From the NCBI GenBank assembly GCA_023437715.1, contig JAEZFK010000077.1:1-45018 (forward strand): a DNA stretch of 45,018 nt, in the 5' to 3' direction. Made by a program: the position numbers and the translations under genes. The notes under the pieces were generated by a model. That model was not told the DNA's origin. It saw only the letters and a program-made list of their open reading frames with translations, and did not search any database. The stretch is from Bacillota bacterium. Its GTDB lineage: Bacteria; Bacillota; Clostridia; Lachnospirales; Lachnospiraceae. This document shows positions 33,865-41,712 of the stretch, in pieces. Numbering within the stretch: position 1 is the first letter of the stretch; the number at the start of each line of letters is the position of its first letter.

Positions 33865-35073
33865 ATGTTAGTAGTGAAAAAATTCGGCGGAAGCTCCGTC
33901 GCAGATAAAGAAAGAATCTTCAATGTGGCAAGGCGCTGCATGGAAGACTATGAAAAAGGCAATCAGGTGGTGGTGGTCTTATCCGCCATGGGAAAGACGA
34001 CGGACGGCCTCATTGCAAAGGCCCATGAGATCAACCCCAATCCCCCAAAAAGAGAGCTGGATATGCTCCTTGCCACCGGAGAGCAGGTGAGTGTGGCCTT
34101 AATGGCCATGGCCTTTAACGTTCTGGGAGTTCCGTCTGTTTCCTTAAATGCAGCCCAGGTGGCAATGCACACCTCCTCTGCTTACGGATCGGCTAAATTA
34201 AAGCGGATCGATACGGAACGGATCCGTCATGAACTGGATGCTGGAAGAATCGCCATAATCACGGGCTTCCAGGGAATAAATAAATATGATGATGTGACAA
34301 CTCTGGGCCGCGGAGGCTCCGATACCACGGCAGTAGCCCTTGCCGCAGCCCTTCATGCAGACGCATGTGAGATCTACACGGATGTGGACGGCGTTTATAC
34401 GGCCGATCCCCACATCGTGCCCAATGCCAGAAAGCTTCCCGAGGTTTCCTACGATGAAATGCTGGAATTCGCTTCCCTGGGAGCAAAGGTGCTGCATAAC
34501 CGGTCTGTGGAAATGGCAAAACGGTACGGAGTTCAATTAGTGGTCCTGTCAAGCCTGACAAGGGCGGAAGGTACGATCATCAAGGAGGAAACAAAATTGG
34601 AAAGAATGCTGGTTAGCGGTGTGGCCGCAGATAAGAACGTAGCCCGTATTTCAGTCATCGGGGTCAAAAATATGCCTGGAATAGCCTTTAAGATATTTAA
34701 CCTTCTGGCAAAGCACAATATCAATGTGGATATTATCATCCAGTCCATCGGACGGGAAGAGCGGAAGGACATCTCCTTTACTGTGGCAAAGACCGACTTA
34801 AAGGAGGCAATGGACCTTTTAAACGAAAATAAAGAAACCCTCACCGCCCAGGACGTGACATGCGAGGAAGGGGTGGCGAAGATTTCCATTATCGGTGCCG
34901 GAATGACCAGCAATCCGGGCGTGGCGGCCAAGATGTTCGAGGCTCTTTCAAACGCCAACGTGAACATCAAAATGATCGCAACCTCTGAAATCCGCATTAC
35001 GGTTTTAATTGATGAGGAGGACGTGAACCGGTCCATGAGGACGGTCCATGACGCTTTCGATCTGGCAGATTAA
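33865..35073 (+). CDS. lysC: Aspartate kinase
   Basis: A 402-aa monofunctional aspartokinase. KFGGSSVADKERI (5-17) holds the ATP/aspartate lysine. LGRGGSDTTAVALAAALHADACEIYTDVDGVYTADP is the conserved kinase core. Two C-terminal ACT domains (about 265-325 and 343-402) give feedback control, usually by lysine and/or threonine. Start at 33865 behind AGGAGG. Linked with hom it supplies the shared first step of the aspartate family. Confidence 0.95.
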   Translation: MLVVKKFGGSSVADKERIFNVARRCMEDYEKGNQVVVVLSAMGKTTDGLIAKAHEINPNPPKRELDMLLATGEQVSVALMAMAFNVLGVPSVSLNAAQVAMHTSSAYGSAKLKRIDTERIRHELDAGRIAIITGFQGINKYDDVTTLGRGGSDTTAVALAAALHADACEIYTDVDGVYTADPHIVPNARKLPEVSYDEMLEFASLGAKVLHNRSVEMAKRYGVQLVVLSSLTRAEGTIIKEETKLERMLVSGVAADKNVARISVIGVKNMPGIAFKIFNLLAKHNINVDIIIQSIGREERKDISFTVAKTDLKEAMDLLNENKETLTAQDVTCEEGVAKISIIGAGMTSNPGVAAKMFEALSNANVNIKMIATSEIRITVLIDEEDVNRSMRTVHDAFDLAD

Positions 35074-35088
35074 CTAAGGTGAGTATCA

Positions 35089-35436
35089 ATGAATTTATTA
35101 AGAAAAGTATTTGGCTTTGGATTTCCCTGCATGTTCCACACCCTCACCGGACTTTACTGTCCGGGCTGTGGTGGAACACGGGCCGTCCGGTCACTGCTGC
35201 GGGGGGACCTGCGGATGAGCGCTCAATATCATCCGCTGGTCCTTTATGTTATTTTCGTGGTTCTTCTGGAAATTATCTTAAGGACCGCTTCCGAAAAACG
35301 GAAGCGTCCTATGGATCGTGAGAAAAGATACCGGATTTTTATTATGACAGGAGTCGTCCTTGTGACGGCCAATTGGATATTCAAGAATTATATGCTGGTG
35401 TTCCGGGGCGTGGATTTACTTCCCCTGATGAAGTGA
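35089..35436 (+). CDS. DUF2752 membrane protein
   Basis: A 115-aa membrane protein with the DUF2752 signature TGLYCPGCGGTRAVRSLLRGDL (cysteines 25 and 28) followed by YHPLVLY and two or three membrane helices. The CxxCGGTRA segment is typical; the role is unknown. AAGGTGAG precedes the start 15 bp after lysC. Its stop lies one base before the stop of the convergent next gene, so no terminator fits between them. Confidence 0.85.
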   Translation: MNLLRKVFGFGFPCMFHTLTGLYCPGCGGTRAVRSLLRGDLRMSAQYHPLVLYVIFVVLLEIILRTASEKRKRPMDREKRYRIFIMTGVVLVTANWIFKNYMLVFRGVDLLPLMK

Positions 35437-35437
35437 T

Positions 35438-35830
35438 TTATTCCCCTGCGGGAACGGAGGGCAGCAGATTTCCTGTGGCAGCCTCAAGGCCCTGCCTGAA
35501 ATATTCCCCCAGAGCCGAATTCGTGTCCATAATATCGTAAATAAAGATAATGGAGATCGCCACCATCAGCCCGCAGACCACGGAAATGATGGACAGGATC
35601 AGGCCAAGCTGGGCCTGCTGGGTAAAGGGCTTTCCCTGTCTGGATAAAACGGCGCACGCAATGCCTAAGAGGCCTAAAAAAATGCCTGCCGGAAGATTCC
35701 AGATAAGCACGAGAAAGAAATCGCCCACCAGACCCAGGCCGCCGAAAAAAACAGCTCCAAAAGACAGAAAAGAGCTGGGATGAGGCGTCTGGGGAACCAT
35801 TCCGTTATGATTATTGTTGTTTTCTTCCAT
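35438..35830 (-). CDS. Small membrane protein (DUF4190-like)
   Basis: A 130-aa protein with a polar Asn-rich N-terminus, then three or four hydrophobic segments (about 20-42, 46-64 and 74-102) and a polar C-terminal tail. The Gly-rich helices with an ACAVLSRQGKPF loop resemble DUF4190-type proteins. Function unknown. It is convergent and one base apart from DUF2752. Its own promoter is at 35874-35902. Confidence 0.65.
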   Translation of the reverse strand: MEENNNNHNGMVPQTPHPSSFLSFGAVFFGGLGLVGDFFLVLIWNLPAGIFLGLLGIACAVLSRQGKPFTQQAQLGLILSIISVVCGLMVAISIIFIYDIMDTNSALGEYFRQGLEAATGNLLPSVPAGE

Positions 35831-35873
35831 GTATATACCTCGTTTGTATGTTATTCTCGCTCGTCTACCGTCG

Positions 35874-35902
35874 ATTGTAGCACGAAAAGGTCTCCCTGTC
35901 CA
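35874..35902 (-). promoter_or_regulatory. Promoter of the small membrane protein
   Basis: On the minus strand TGGACA and TACAAT are 17 bp apart, 44 bp upstream of the start. Confidence 0.58.
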
Positions 35903-35910
35903 GACGGGTA

Positions 35911-35939
35911 TTGCATAACGGGGATTGATGAATTATAAT
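35911..35939 (+). promoter_or_regulatory. Promoter of tex
   Basis: TTGCAT and a perfect TATAAT are 17 bp apart, 41 bp before the start. Confidence 0.68.
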
Positions 35940-35979
35940 AGATAGGTTAAACGAACTATGGAAAAATAAGGGGATTATC

Positions 35980-38121
35980 ATGGATATAATAAAAGCATTG
36001 CAGGAAGAACTTTCCATCGGCAGGGACCAGGTGGAAGCGGCGGTGAAGCTCATTGACGAAGGAAACACGATTCCGTTTATTGCCAGGTACCGGAAAGAAG
36101 CCACCGGCTCCTTAAATGACGAGGTGCTCCGAAATTTAGATGAACGCCTCCGTTATTTGCGCAATCTGGAAGAAAGAAAGGAACAGGTCCTTTCCTCCAT
36201 CCGGGAGCAGGAGAAGCTGACCCCTGAACTGGAAAAGAAAATCGTGGAGGCCGGCACCCTTGTGGCCGTGGAGGATTTATACCGTCCCTATAAGCCCAAG
36301 AGAAGGACAAGAGCCACCATTGCAAAGGAAAAGGGACTGGAGCCTCTTGCGGATTTGATCCTGCTGCAGATGATAAAGACGCCTCTTGCGGAAGCAGCAG
36401 CCCCGTACATTTCTGAAGAAAAAGGGGTGGCCTCTGTGGAAGAAGCCATAGATGGGGCAAAGGATATTCTGGCAGAGCGGATTTCCGATCAGGCAGAATA
36501 CCGGACCTATATCCGGAACGCTACCATGAGCCAGGGCAGCCTTCAGTCCTCTGCAAAGGATGAAAAGGCAGAGTCCGTATATGAAATGTATTATAATTAC
36601 GAAGAGGTCATCAAGAAAACTGCAGGCCACAGGGTTCTGGCAATCAACAGGGGAGAAAAGGAGAAGTTTCTCTCCGTAAAGATTCTGGCGCCCACGGAGC
36701 AGATCCTCCGCTACTTGGAAAAGCAGGTCATCACAAGGGACAACCCCTATACCTCACCGGTTCTTCAGGAGGTGGTGGCAGACAGCTACGACCGTCTGAT
36801 CGCTCCTGCCATTGAACGGGAAATCAGAAACGATCTGACGGAAAAGGCAGAGGAAGGGGCCATTAAGGTATTCGGCAAGAATTTAGAGCAGCTTTTAATG
36901 CAGCCTCCCATTGCCGGACGTGTGGTCCTGGGCTGGGACCCGGCTTTCCGCACCGGCTGCAAGCTGGCCGTTGTGGATGAGACAGGAAAGGTTTTAGATA
37001 CTGTGGTCATCTACCCTACAGCCCCTCAGAACAAGGTGGAGGAAGCCAAGGCAGTTTTAAAGAAGCTGATTAAAAAATATCATATTTCCCTCATTTCCGT
37101 TGGAAATGGAACGGCATCCAGGGAATCGGAAGCCATAATCGTGGAGCTGTTAAAGGAGATTCCGGAGCCCATCCAGTACATCATCGTCAATGAGGCCGGA
37201 GCGTCGGTTTATTCCGCCAGCAAGCTTGCCACAGAGGAATTCCCCAACTTTGACGTGGGCCAGAGAAGCGCCGCTTCCATTGCAAGGCGTTTACAGGACC
37301 CTCTGGCAGAGCTGGTCAAAATTGATCCGAAATCCATTGGCGTGGGCCAGTACCAGCATGACATGAACCAGAAGCGTTTAAGCGAGGCTCTGGGAGGCGT
37401 GGTGGAAGACTGTGTAAATAAGGTAGGAGTGGATTTAAATACGGCATCCGCCTCCCTTCTGGAATATATATCCGGTATTTCAAAGGTCATTGCAAAAAAT
37501 ATTGTGGTCTACCGGGAAGAAAACGGAGCCTTTACAGGCAGAAGCCAGCTTCTTAAGGTAGCAAAGCTTGGGCCCAAGGCCTATGAACAGTGTGCCGGGT
37601 TCATGAGAATCCAGGGAGGAAAAAATCCCTTGGACGGGACAAGCGTCCATCCTGAATCCTATGAAGCCGCAAAGAAGCTTTTAGAAAAGCTTGGCTACAA
37701 GCTGTCCCAGCTGGCCGGAGGCGGCTTAAGCGGAATCGGCAAAAAGATTCTGGACTATAAAGCCCTGGCAAAGGAACTGGAAATCGGCGAGATCACCCTG
37801 CGGGATATTGTGAAGGAGCTGGAAAAGCCGGCCCGTGACCCCCGGGATGAGATGCCAAAGCCCATCCTGCGCACCGATGTCATGGAAATGAAGGACTTAC
37901 AGCCCGGCATGGTTTTAAAGGGAACCGTCAGAAATGTCATTGATTTCGGAGCATTTGTGGATATCGGCGTTCATCAGGACGGCCTTGTCCATATTTCCCA
38001 GATGTCGGATAAGTTCATCAAGCATCCTCTGGAAGCGGTGAGCGTAGGCGATATTGTTGAAGTCAAGGTCATAAGCGTGGATGCCGCCAAAAAAAGAATT
38101 GCCCTGACCATGAAGCTTTAA
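35980..38121 (+). CDS. tex: Tex-family S1 RNA-binding protein
   Basis: A 713-aa Tex (YhgF-like) protein. In order: N-terminal helical part with IPFIARYRKEATGSLNDEVLR, a YqgF/RNase-H-like domain near 310-430 (VLGWDPAFRTGCKLAVVDE), a helix-hairpin-helix region near 480-560 (ISGISKVIAKNIVVYREENG), and a C-terminal S1 domain from about 640 (GMVLKGTVRNVIDFGAFVDIGVHQDGLVHISQMS). Tex proteins bind nucleic acid and affect transcription. Start at 35980 behind AAGGGGA. The gene appears complete. Confidence 0.95.
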   Translation: MDIIKALQEELSIGRDQVEAAVKLIDEGNTIPFIARYRKEATGSLNDEVLRNLDERLRYLRNLEERKEQVLSSIREQEKLTPELEKKIVEAGTLVAVEDLYRPYKPKRRTRATIAKEKGLEPLADLILLQMIKTPLAEAAAPYISEEKGVASVEEAIDGAKDILAERISDQAEYRTYIRNATMSQGSLQSSAKDEKAESVYEMYYNYEEVIKKTAGHRVLAINRGEKEKFLSVKILAPTEQILRYLEKQVITRDNPYTSPVLQEVVADSYDRLIAPAIEREIRNDLTEKAEEGAIKVFGKNLEQLLMQPPIAGRVVLGWDPAFRTGCKLAVVDETGKVLDTVVIYPTAPQNKVEEAKAVLKKLIKKYHISLISVGNGTASRESEAIIVELLKEIPEPIQYIIVNEAGASVYSASKLATEEFPNFDVGQRSAASIARRLQDPLAELVKIDPKSIGVGQYQHDMNQKRLSEALGGVVEDCVNKVGVDLNTASASLLEYISGISKVIAKNIVVYREENGAFTGRSQLLKVAKLGPKAYEQCAGFMRIQGGKNPLDGTSVHPESYEAAKKLLEKLGYKLSQLAGGGLSGIGKKILDYKALAKELEIGEITLRDIVKELEKPARDPRDEMPKPILRTDVMEMKDLQPGMVLKGTVRNVIDFGAFVDIGVHQDGLVHISQMSDKFIKHPLEAVSVGDIVEVKVISVDAAKKRIALTMKL

Positions 38122-38226
38122 ATGAACATAAAGCCCTAAAAGGGTGGGACAGAAAATATCCTGCCTCCAGGAGCAGGGCAGCAGGAAGAATAACAGCCGG
38201 AAGAAAGGCGAAAGAGGATATAAATT

Positions 38227-38652
38227 ATGGTGATAGAAAGCTGGAAGCCAGAAGAAACCTTTGAACTGGGAAGAAAACTGGGAGAGGAAGCCCGTCCTTC
38301 CTCCGTATACTGCTTAAACGGGGACTTAGGAGTGGGAAAAACCGTATTTACCCAGGGCTTTGCATCAGGCCTTGGAATTGAAGAGCCGGTCAACAGCCCT
38401 ACATTTACCATTGTTCAGCAGTATGACGGCGGACGCCTGCCCTTTTACCATTTTGACGTATACCGGATTGGAGATATCAGTGAAATGGATGAAATCGGCT
38501 ACGAGGACTGTTTTTACGGCGACGGGGTAAGCCTTGTGGAGTGGTCCAACTTAATTGAGGAAGTTCTTCCCGAGAATGTGGTGACCATAACCATTGAAAA
38601 GGATTTGGAAAAGGGCTTTGATTACAGGAAAATAACCGTGGAGGGAATATAA
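38227..38652 (+). CDS. tsaE: tRNA t6A synthesis ATPase TsaE
   Basis: A 141-aa P-loop protein. GDLGVGKTVFTQGFA (33-47) is Walker A, NSPTFTIVQQY the switch-like motif, and FYHFDVYRI the HxDxYR motif of TsaE. The ATPase recycles the TsaB-TsaD complex in N6-threonylcarbamoyladenosine synthesis at tRNA position 37. Directly followed without spacing by tsaB (stop TAA then ATG). Confidence 0.94.
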   Translation: MVIESWKPEETFELGRKLGEEARPSSVYCLNGDLGVGKTVFTQGFASGLGIEEPVNSPTFTIVQQYDGGRLPFYHFDVYRIGDISEMDEIGYEDCFYGDGVSLVEWSNLIEEVLPENVVTITIEKDLEKGFDYRKITVEGI

Positions 38653-39372
38653 ATGAGGATACTTGGAATAGAAAGCTCGTCTCTGGTAGCTTCCGTTGCA
38701 GTGGTGACGGATGATGTGCTGACTGCGGAATACACGGTGAATTTTAAGAAGACCCATTCCCAGACCCTTCTTCCCATGCTGGATGAGATTGTAAAAATGG
38801 TGGAGCTGGATTTAGAAACCGTAGATGCCATTGCCGTTTCCGGGGGCCCCGGTTCCTTTACGGGCCTGCGGATCGGATCGGCGACGGGAAAGGGCTTAGG
38901 CCTGGCTTTAAAAAAGCCCCTGATTTCCGTTCCCACCGTAGATGCCATGGCCTATAATCTCTATGGCTGCGCCTTTACGGTCTGCCCCATTATGGATGCC
39001 AGAAGAGATCAGGTATACACAGGTATTTATCAGAACGAAAATGGTTTTTCCGTGGTGAAAGACCAGTGCGCCATGGACATCGGAGAGCTGATTGAGGAGT
39101 TAAACAAGGCCGGACGGAAAGTGGTATTTTTAGGAGACGGAGTTCCTGTATACAAAAAACGTATTGCAGAAGAAATGACCGTGCCTTATGAATTTGCCCC
39201 GGCTCATTTAAACCGGCAGCGGGCCGCCGCCGTTGCGGCTTTGGGAAGCCGGTATTATGAAGAGGGGAAAGTCATTTCCCCCCAGGACCACGCCCCGGAT
39301 TATTTGAGAAAGCCCCAGGCAGAGCGGGAACGGGAAGAAGCAGCCATGAAGGGAGAAGCTCATGGTTCATGA
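38653..39372 (+). CDS. tsaB: tRNA t6A synthesis protein TsaB
   Basis: A 239-aa ASKHA-fold protein, starting MRILGIESSSLVASVAVV. SGGPGSFTGLRIGSATGKGL is the TsaB signature. It dimerises with TsaD and has no enzyme activity of its own. It starts right at the end of tsaE and overlaps the next gene by 11 bp. Confidence 0.94.
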   Translation: MRILGIESSSLVASVAVVTDDVLTAEYTVNFKKTHSQTLLPMLDEIVKMVELDLETVDAIAVSGGPGSFTGLRIGSATGKGLGLALKKPLISVPTVDAMAYNLYGCAFTVCPIMDARRDQVYTGIYQNENGFSVVKDQCAMDIGELIEELNKAGRKVVFLGDGVPVYKKRIAEEMTVPYEFAPAHLNRQRAAAVAALGSRYYEEGKVISPQDHAPDYLRKPQAEREREEAAMKGEAHGS

Positions 39373-39796
39373 GATGGGACCGGAGGACATCTCCGGAGTC
39401 TCTAAAATTGAAGAAAGGTGTTTTTCCGATCCATGGTCCCTGGAAGCCGTGAGGGAGGGGCTGGAAAACAGCCTTGATACCTGGCTGGTGCTTAAAGAGA
39501 AAGAAGGGATTTTGGGATACTGCGTCTTCCGCATCATAGCCGGGGAAGGGGAACTGCTGCGGATCGCCGTTTTGCCGGAGTTTCAGGGGAGGGGCCTTTC
39601 TAAGAAACTTATGGACCAGATGGTGGAATATTCCAGAAAAAAGAAGGCTGAAACCATGTTTTTAGAGGTGCGGGAAAGCAATGAAAAAGCCAGAAACCTT
39701 TATAGATCCTACGGTTTTTCAGAGGAGGGAATCCGGAAAGATTATTACCGGAATCCTGTGGAAAACGCGGTCATTATGAAGGCCTGCCGGATTTGA
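39362..39796 (+). CDS. rimI: Ribosomal-protein N-acetyltransferase RimI
   Basis: A 144-aa GNAT enzyme. LLRIAVLPEFQGRGLSKKLM (about 61-80) is the acetyl-CoA motif A, and EVRESNEKARNLYRSYGF the motif B. RimI acetylates the N-terminus of ribosomal protein S18. Position after tsaB with an 11-bp overlap is the usual order tsaE-tsaB-rimI. tsaD, which often follows directly, is separated here by about 1.9 kb holding repeats, a CxxC protein and rnz. Confidence 0.93.
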   Translation: MVHEMGPEDISGVSKIEERCFSDPWSLEAVREGLENSLDTWLVLKEKEGILGYCVFRIIAGEGELLRIAVLPEFQGRGLSKKLMDQMVEYSRKKKAETMFLEVRESNEKARNLYRSYGFSEEGIRKDYYRNPVENAVIMKACRI

Positions 39797-39840
39797 AACA
39801 TTTACCACTAAAAATAAGGGACAACACCGTTTATAATGTA

Positions 39841-39868
39841 GGGGTATCCAGTGAGGATGCCCTTTTTT
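39841..39868 (+). terminator. Terminator of tsaE-tsaB-rimI
   Basis: A nine-pair stem from GGGGTATCC (39841-39849) to GGATGCCCT (39855-39863), including two G-T pairs, is followed by TTTTTT. Confidence 0.8.
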
Positions 39869-39925
39869 CTATCTCTGGGACAAGGAGAGCGGAAACAGGG
39901 CATATCTGGAAAATGCGAAAAGGGA

Positions 39926-39966
39926 GCGCCTTGCAGGCATACCATTATGGCCAAACAGCACGGGCG
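39926..39966 (+). repeat. Two-hairpin repeat, copy B (degenerate)
   Basis: Hairpin 1 is GCCT-TGC-AGGC (39928-39938), a compensated version of ACCC-TGC-GGGT. The second hairpin (about 39948-39966) has one mismatch and a nine-base loop. Confidence 0.6.
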
Positions 39967-39977
39967 ATGATAAGGAA

Positions 39978-40124
39978 GCACCCTGCGGGTATACCTTTAT
40001 GTCTGAAAAGAACGCGGACAACAAAAAGGAAGCACCCTGCGGGTATACCTCTATGTCCAAAAAGCGTGGACAACAAAAAGGAAGCACCCTGCGGGTATAC
40101 CTCTATGTCCAAAAAGCATGGACA
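39978..40124 (+). repeat. Tandem two-hairpin repeats, copies C, D, E
   Basis: Three units start at 39978, 40032 and 40084 (periods 54 and 52 bp). Each contains ACCC-TGC-GGGT, the palindrome GGTATACC and a second stem TGTCC/GGACA with a nine-base loop (D: 40054-40072, E: 40106-40124; C has TGTCT with one wobble). D and E are nearly identical. The array ends 24 bp before the start of the CxxC-protein gene. Confidence 0.9.
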
Positions 40125-40148
40125 ACAAAAAGGAAAGGTGAGAGTAAG

Positions 40149-40391
40149 ATGAGAAAGTACAGAAACGGCGGTCAGCTTGAAACAGTTGTATGTAACTGCT
40201 GCGGAAAAAAAATCATTGTATCGGAGGGAGTGGCCCGGGAGGGGGTAGTGAACATCAATCATACCTGGGATTTCTTTTCGGAAAAGGATGGGGAAGTCCA
40301 TCATTTTGACTTATGTGAAGAATGTTATGACGCAATGATTCAAGAATTCAAAATTCCTGTAGAGATAGAGGAACAGCTGGAATACCTGTAG
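40149..40391 (+). CDS. Small two-CxxC zinc-ribbon-like protein (80 aa)
   Basis: An 80-aa protein with C15, C17, C18 and C56, C59 (CNCC and CEEC), which probably bind one zinc, and a central segment with HTWDFFSEKDGEVHHFD. AAAGGTGAG precedes ATG 40149; the frame runs back through the repeat array, so a longer start would be wrong. I do not recognise a named function. It follows the repeat array and is followed by the 40402-40527 inverted element, so it may be monocistronic. Confidence 0.7.
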   Translation: MRKYRNGGQLETVVCNCCGKKIIVSEGVAREGVVNINHTWDFFSEKDGEVHHFDLCEECYDAMIQEFKIPVEIEEQLEYL

Positions 40392-40401
40392 TTGTCGAAT
40401 T

Positions 40402-40527
40402 GTTACTATTCAGCCATGCCATTCATAATTTGGCGGATGAAATGTATTTTTGAAAATCCATGCATCGACCGCCAAATTATTCATGCCGGGCGTTCCGCCC
40501 AATATTTCTGCATGGCTGAATAGTAAC
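40402..40527. repeat. 126-bp element with 18-bp inverted ends
   Basis: GTTACTATTCAGCCATGC (40402-40419) has its exact reverse complement at 40510-40527. Inside, ATAATTTGGCGG (40425-40436) pairs with CCGCCAAATTAT (40469-40480), and GGGCG/CGCCC with a TTC loop lies at 40488-40500. It has no open frame. The layout fits a MITE-like or structured-RNA element; it may also end transcripts of the preceding gene. Confidence 0.8.
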
Positions 40528-40556
40528 GCCAAATTTTTTAGTTAAAATATTTATAG

Positions 40557-40586
40557 TTGCTAATTCCCTCTGCTTTGTGATATGAT
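40557..40586 (+). promoter_or_regulatory. Promoter of rnz
   Basis: TTGCTA and TATGAT are 18 bp apart and the -10 is extended (TGaTATGAT). Confidence 0.55.
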
Positions 40587-40593
40587 TTCATGA

Positions 40594-40614
40594 GGCGGTT
40601 TCAGACCGCTTTTT
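40594..40614 (+). terminator. Leader attenuator-like hairpin of rnz
   Basis: GCGGT pairs with ACCGC (40605-40609) and is followed by TTTTT. It begins only a few bases after the expected transcription start of the 40557-40586 promoter, so it would stop short leader RNA. Confidence 0.5.
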
Positions 40615-40637
40615 AGTGATGAATAAAAGAGAGGAAA

Positions 40638-40774
40638 TACCCTGTGCATACCTCTGGCCCATCAGAAATGGGTGGATTTTGCCCGGAATGCGCGGGCAGA
40701 AAAGAGGAAGCATCCTGCGGGTATACCTCTGCGCCCGATCAAGCGGGGCGAGCATCGCCCGAAAATCGTGGGCG
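40638..40774 (+). repeat. Two-hairpin repeats, copies F, G, H (rnz leader)
   Basis: Copy F (40638-40675) has CCCAT/ATGGG. A lone second hairpin G is TGCCC/GGGCA at 40680-40698 with a nine-base loop. Copy H (40710-40750) has ATCC-TGC-GGGT, GGTATACC and CGCCC/GGGCG, and another CGCCC/GGGCG hairpin follows at 40756-40774. The last ends 16 bp before the rnz start. Confidence 0.75.
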
Positions 40775-40790
40775 GGAAAGAGGGAATTTT

Positions 40791-41702
40791 ATGTTAGATA
40801 TATGTTTGCTGGGAACCGGAGGAATGATGCCCCTGCCGTACCGGTGGCTGACGGCCATGATGGCCAGATGCGGCGGGAGCGATCTTCTCATTGACTGCGG
40901 GGAAGGAACCCAGATTGCTTTAAAGGAAAAGGGCTGGAGTCCAAAGCCCATTGACCTCATCTGTTTTACCCATTATCACGCGGACCATATCAGCGGTCTT
41001 CCCGGACTTCTCTTAACCATGGGAAATGCGGAGCGGACCGAGCCTCTGACCCTTATGGGGCCAAAAGGGCTGGAACGGGTGGTAGGGGCTCTGCGGACCA
41101 TTGCGCCGGAGCTGCCCTTTGAACTGAAATTCATTGAGCTTTCCGAAAACCGGGAGCAGAGAAAGATCGGACCCTATGTGATTGATGCTTACCGGGTGAA
41201 CCATAATGTGGTCTGCTACGGCTATTCCATTACCATTCCCAGGACAGGCCGTTTTGACGTGGAGCGGGCAAAAGCCGCCGATATTCCCCAGAAATTCTGG
41301 AGCCGCCTCCAAAAAGGAGAGACTTTGGAGGATGGAGACAGGATACTGACTCCTGATATGGTCTTAGGCCCTGAAAGGCGGGGCCTTAAGGTCACCTACT
41401 GTACGGATACAAGGCCCGTGCCCGTCATTGCGGAATACGCAAAGGATGCAGATCTTTTTATCTGCGAAGGAATGTACGGAGAAGAGGGGAAAGAAGCAAA
41501 GGCCAGGGAATACAAGCACATGACATTCTATGAAGCCGCCAGGCTGGCAAAGGAAGCCCAGCCAAAGCAGATGTGGCTGACCCATTACAGCCCCTCCCTG
41601 ACCAGGCCGGAAGAATTCATGGATAAGGTCCGGGAAATCTTTCCCTGCGCCAAAGCCGCAAAGGATGGCTGGACCATAGAGCTGGAATTTGATGAGGAAT
41701 GA
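40791..41702 (+). CDS. rnz: Ribonuclease Z
   Basis: A 303-aa metallo-beta-lactamase-fold nuclease that trims tRNA 3' ends. THYHADH gives the zinc ligands H61, H63, D65 and H66. LLGTGGMMP starts the fold, and GYSITIPRTGRFD, CTDTRPV and HMTFYEAA(R) carry further conserved residues. Start at ATG 40791 behind AAAGAGGG, since the open frame further upstream runs through the repeats. CCA is not encoded in the two tRNA genes of this window, which is the usual class of RNase Z substrate. Confidence 0.9.
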   Translation: MLDICLLGTGGMMPLPYRWLTAMMARCGGSDLLIDCGEGTQIALKEKGWSPKPIDLICFTHYHADHISGLPGLLLTMGNAERTEPLTLMGPKGLERVVGALRTIAPELPFELKFIELSENREQRKIGPYVIDAYRVNHNVVCYGYSITIPRTGRFDVERAKAADIPQKFWSRLQKGETLEDGDRILTPDMVLGPERRGLKVTYCTDTRPVPVIAEYAKDADLFICEGMYGEEGKEAKAREYKHMTFYEAARLAKEAQPKQMWLTHYSPSLTRPEEFMDKVREIFPCAKAAKDGWTIELEFDEE

Positions 41703-41712
41703 GGGAATGGCA

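Larger units (their letters stand above)
39797..40148. other. Non-coding interval with terminator and repeat array
   Basis: The 352-bp gap between rimI and the CxxC-protein gene contains a terminator (39841-39868), the degenerate repeat B (39926-39966) and the tandem repeats C, D and E (39978-40124). A frame that remains open over the repeats (39793-40152) is translated into periodic sequence but lacks a ribosome site, so I do not call it a gene. Confidence 0.7.

Noticed and set aside
39978..40124. CRISPR array
   Set aside because: Periods are 52-54 bp but the whole unit is repeated with no variable spacers, and no cas genes are present.
39793..40152. 119-aa open frame over the repeat array after rimI
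   Set aside because: TTG start without ribosome site; its product is periodic because it translates the hairpin repeats, which are better explained as non-coding.
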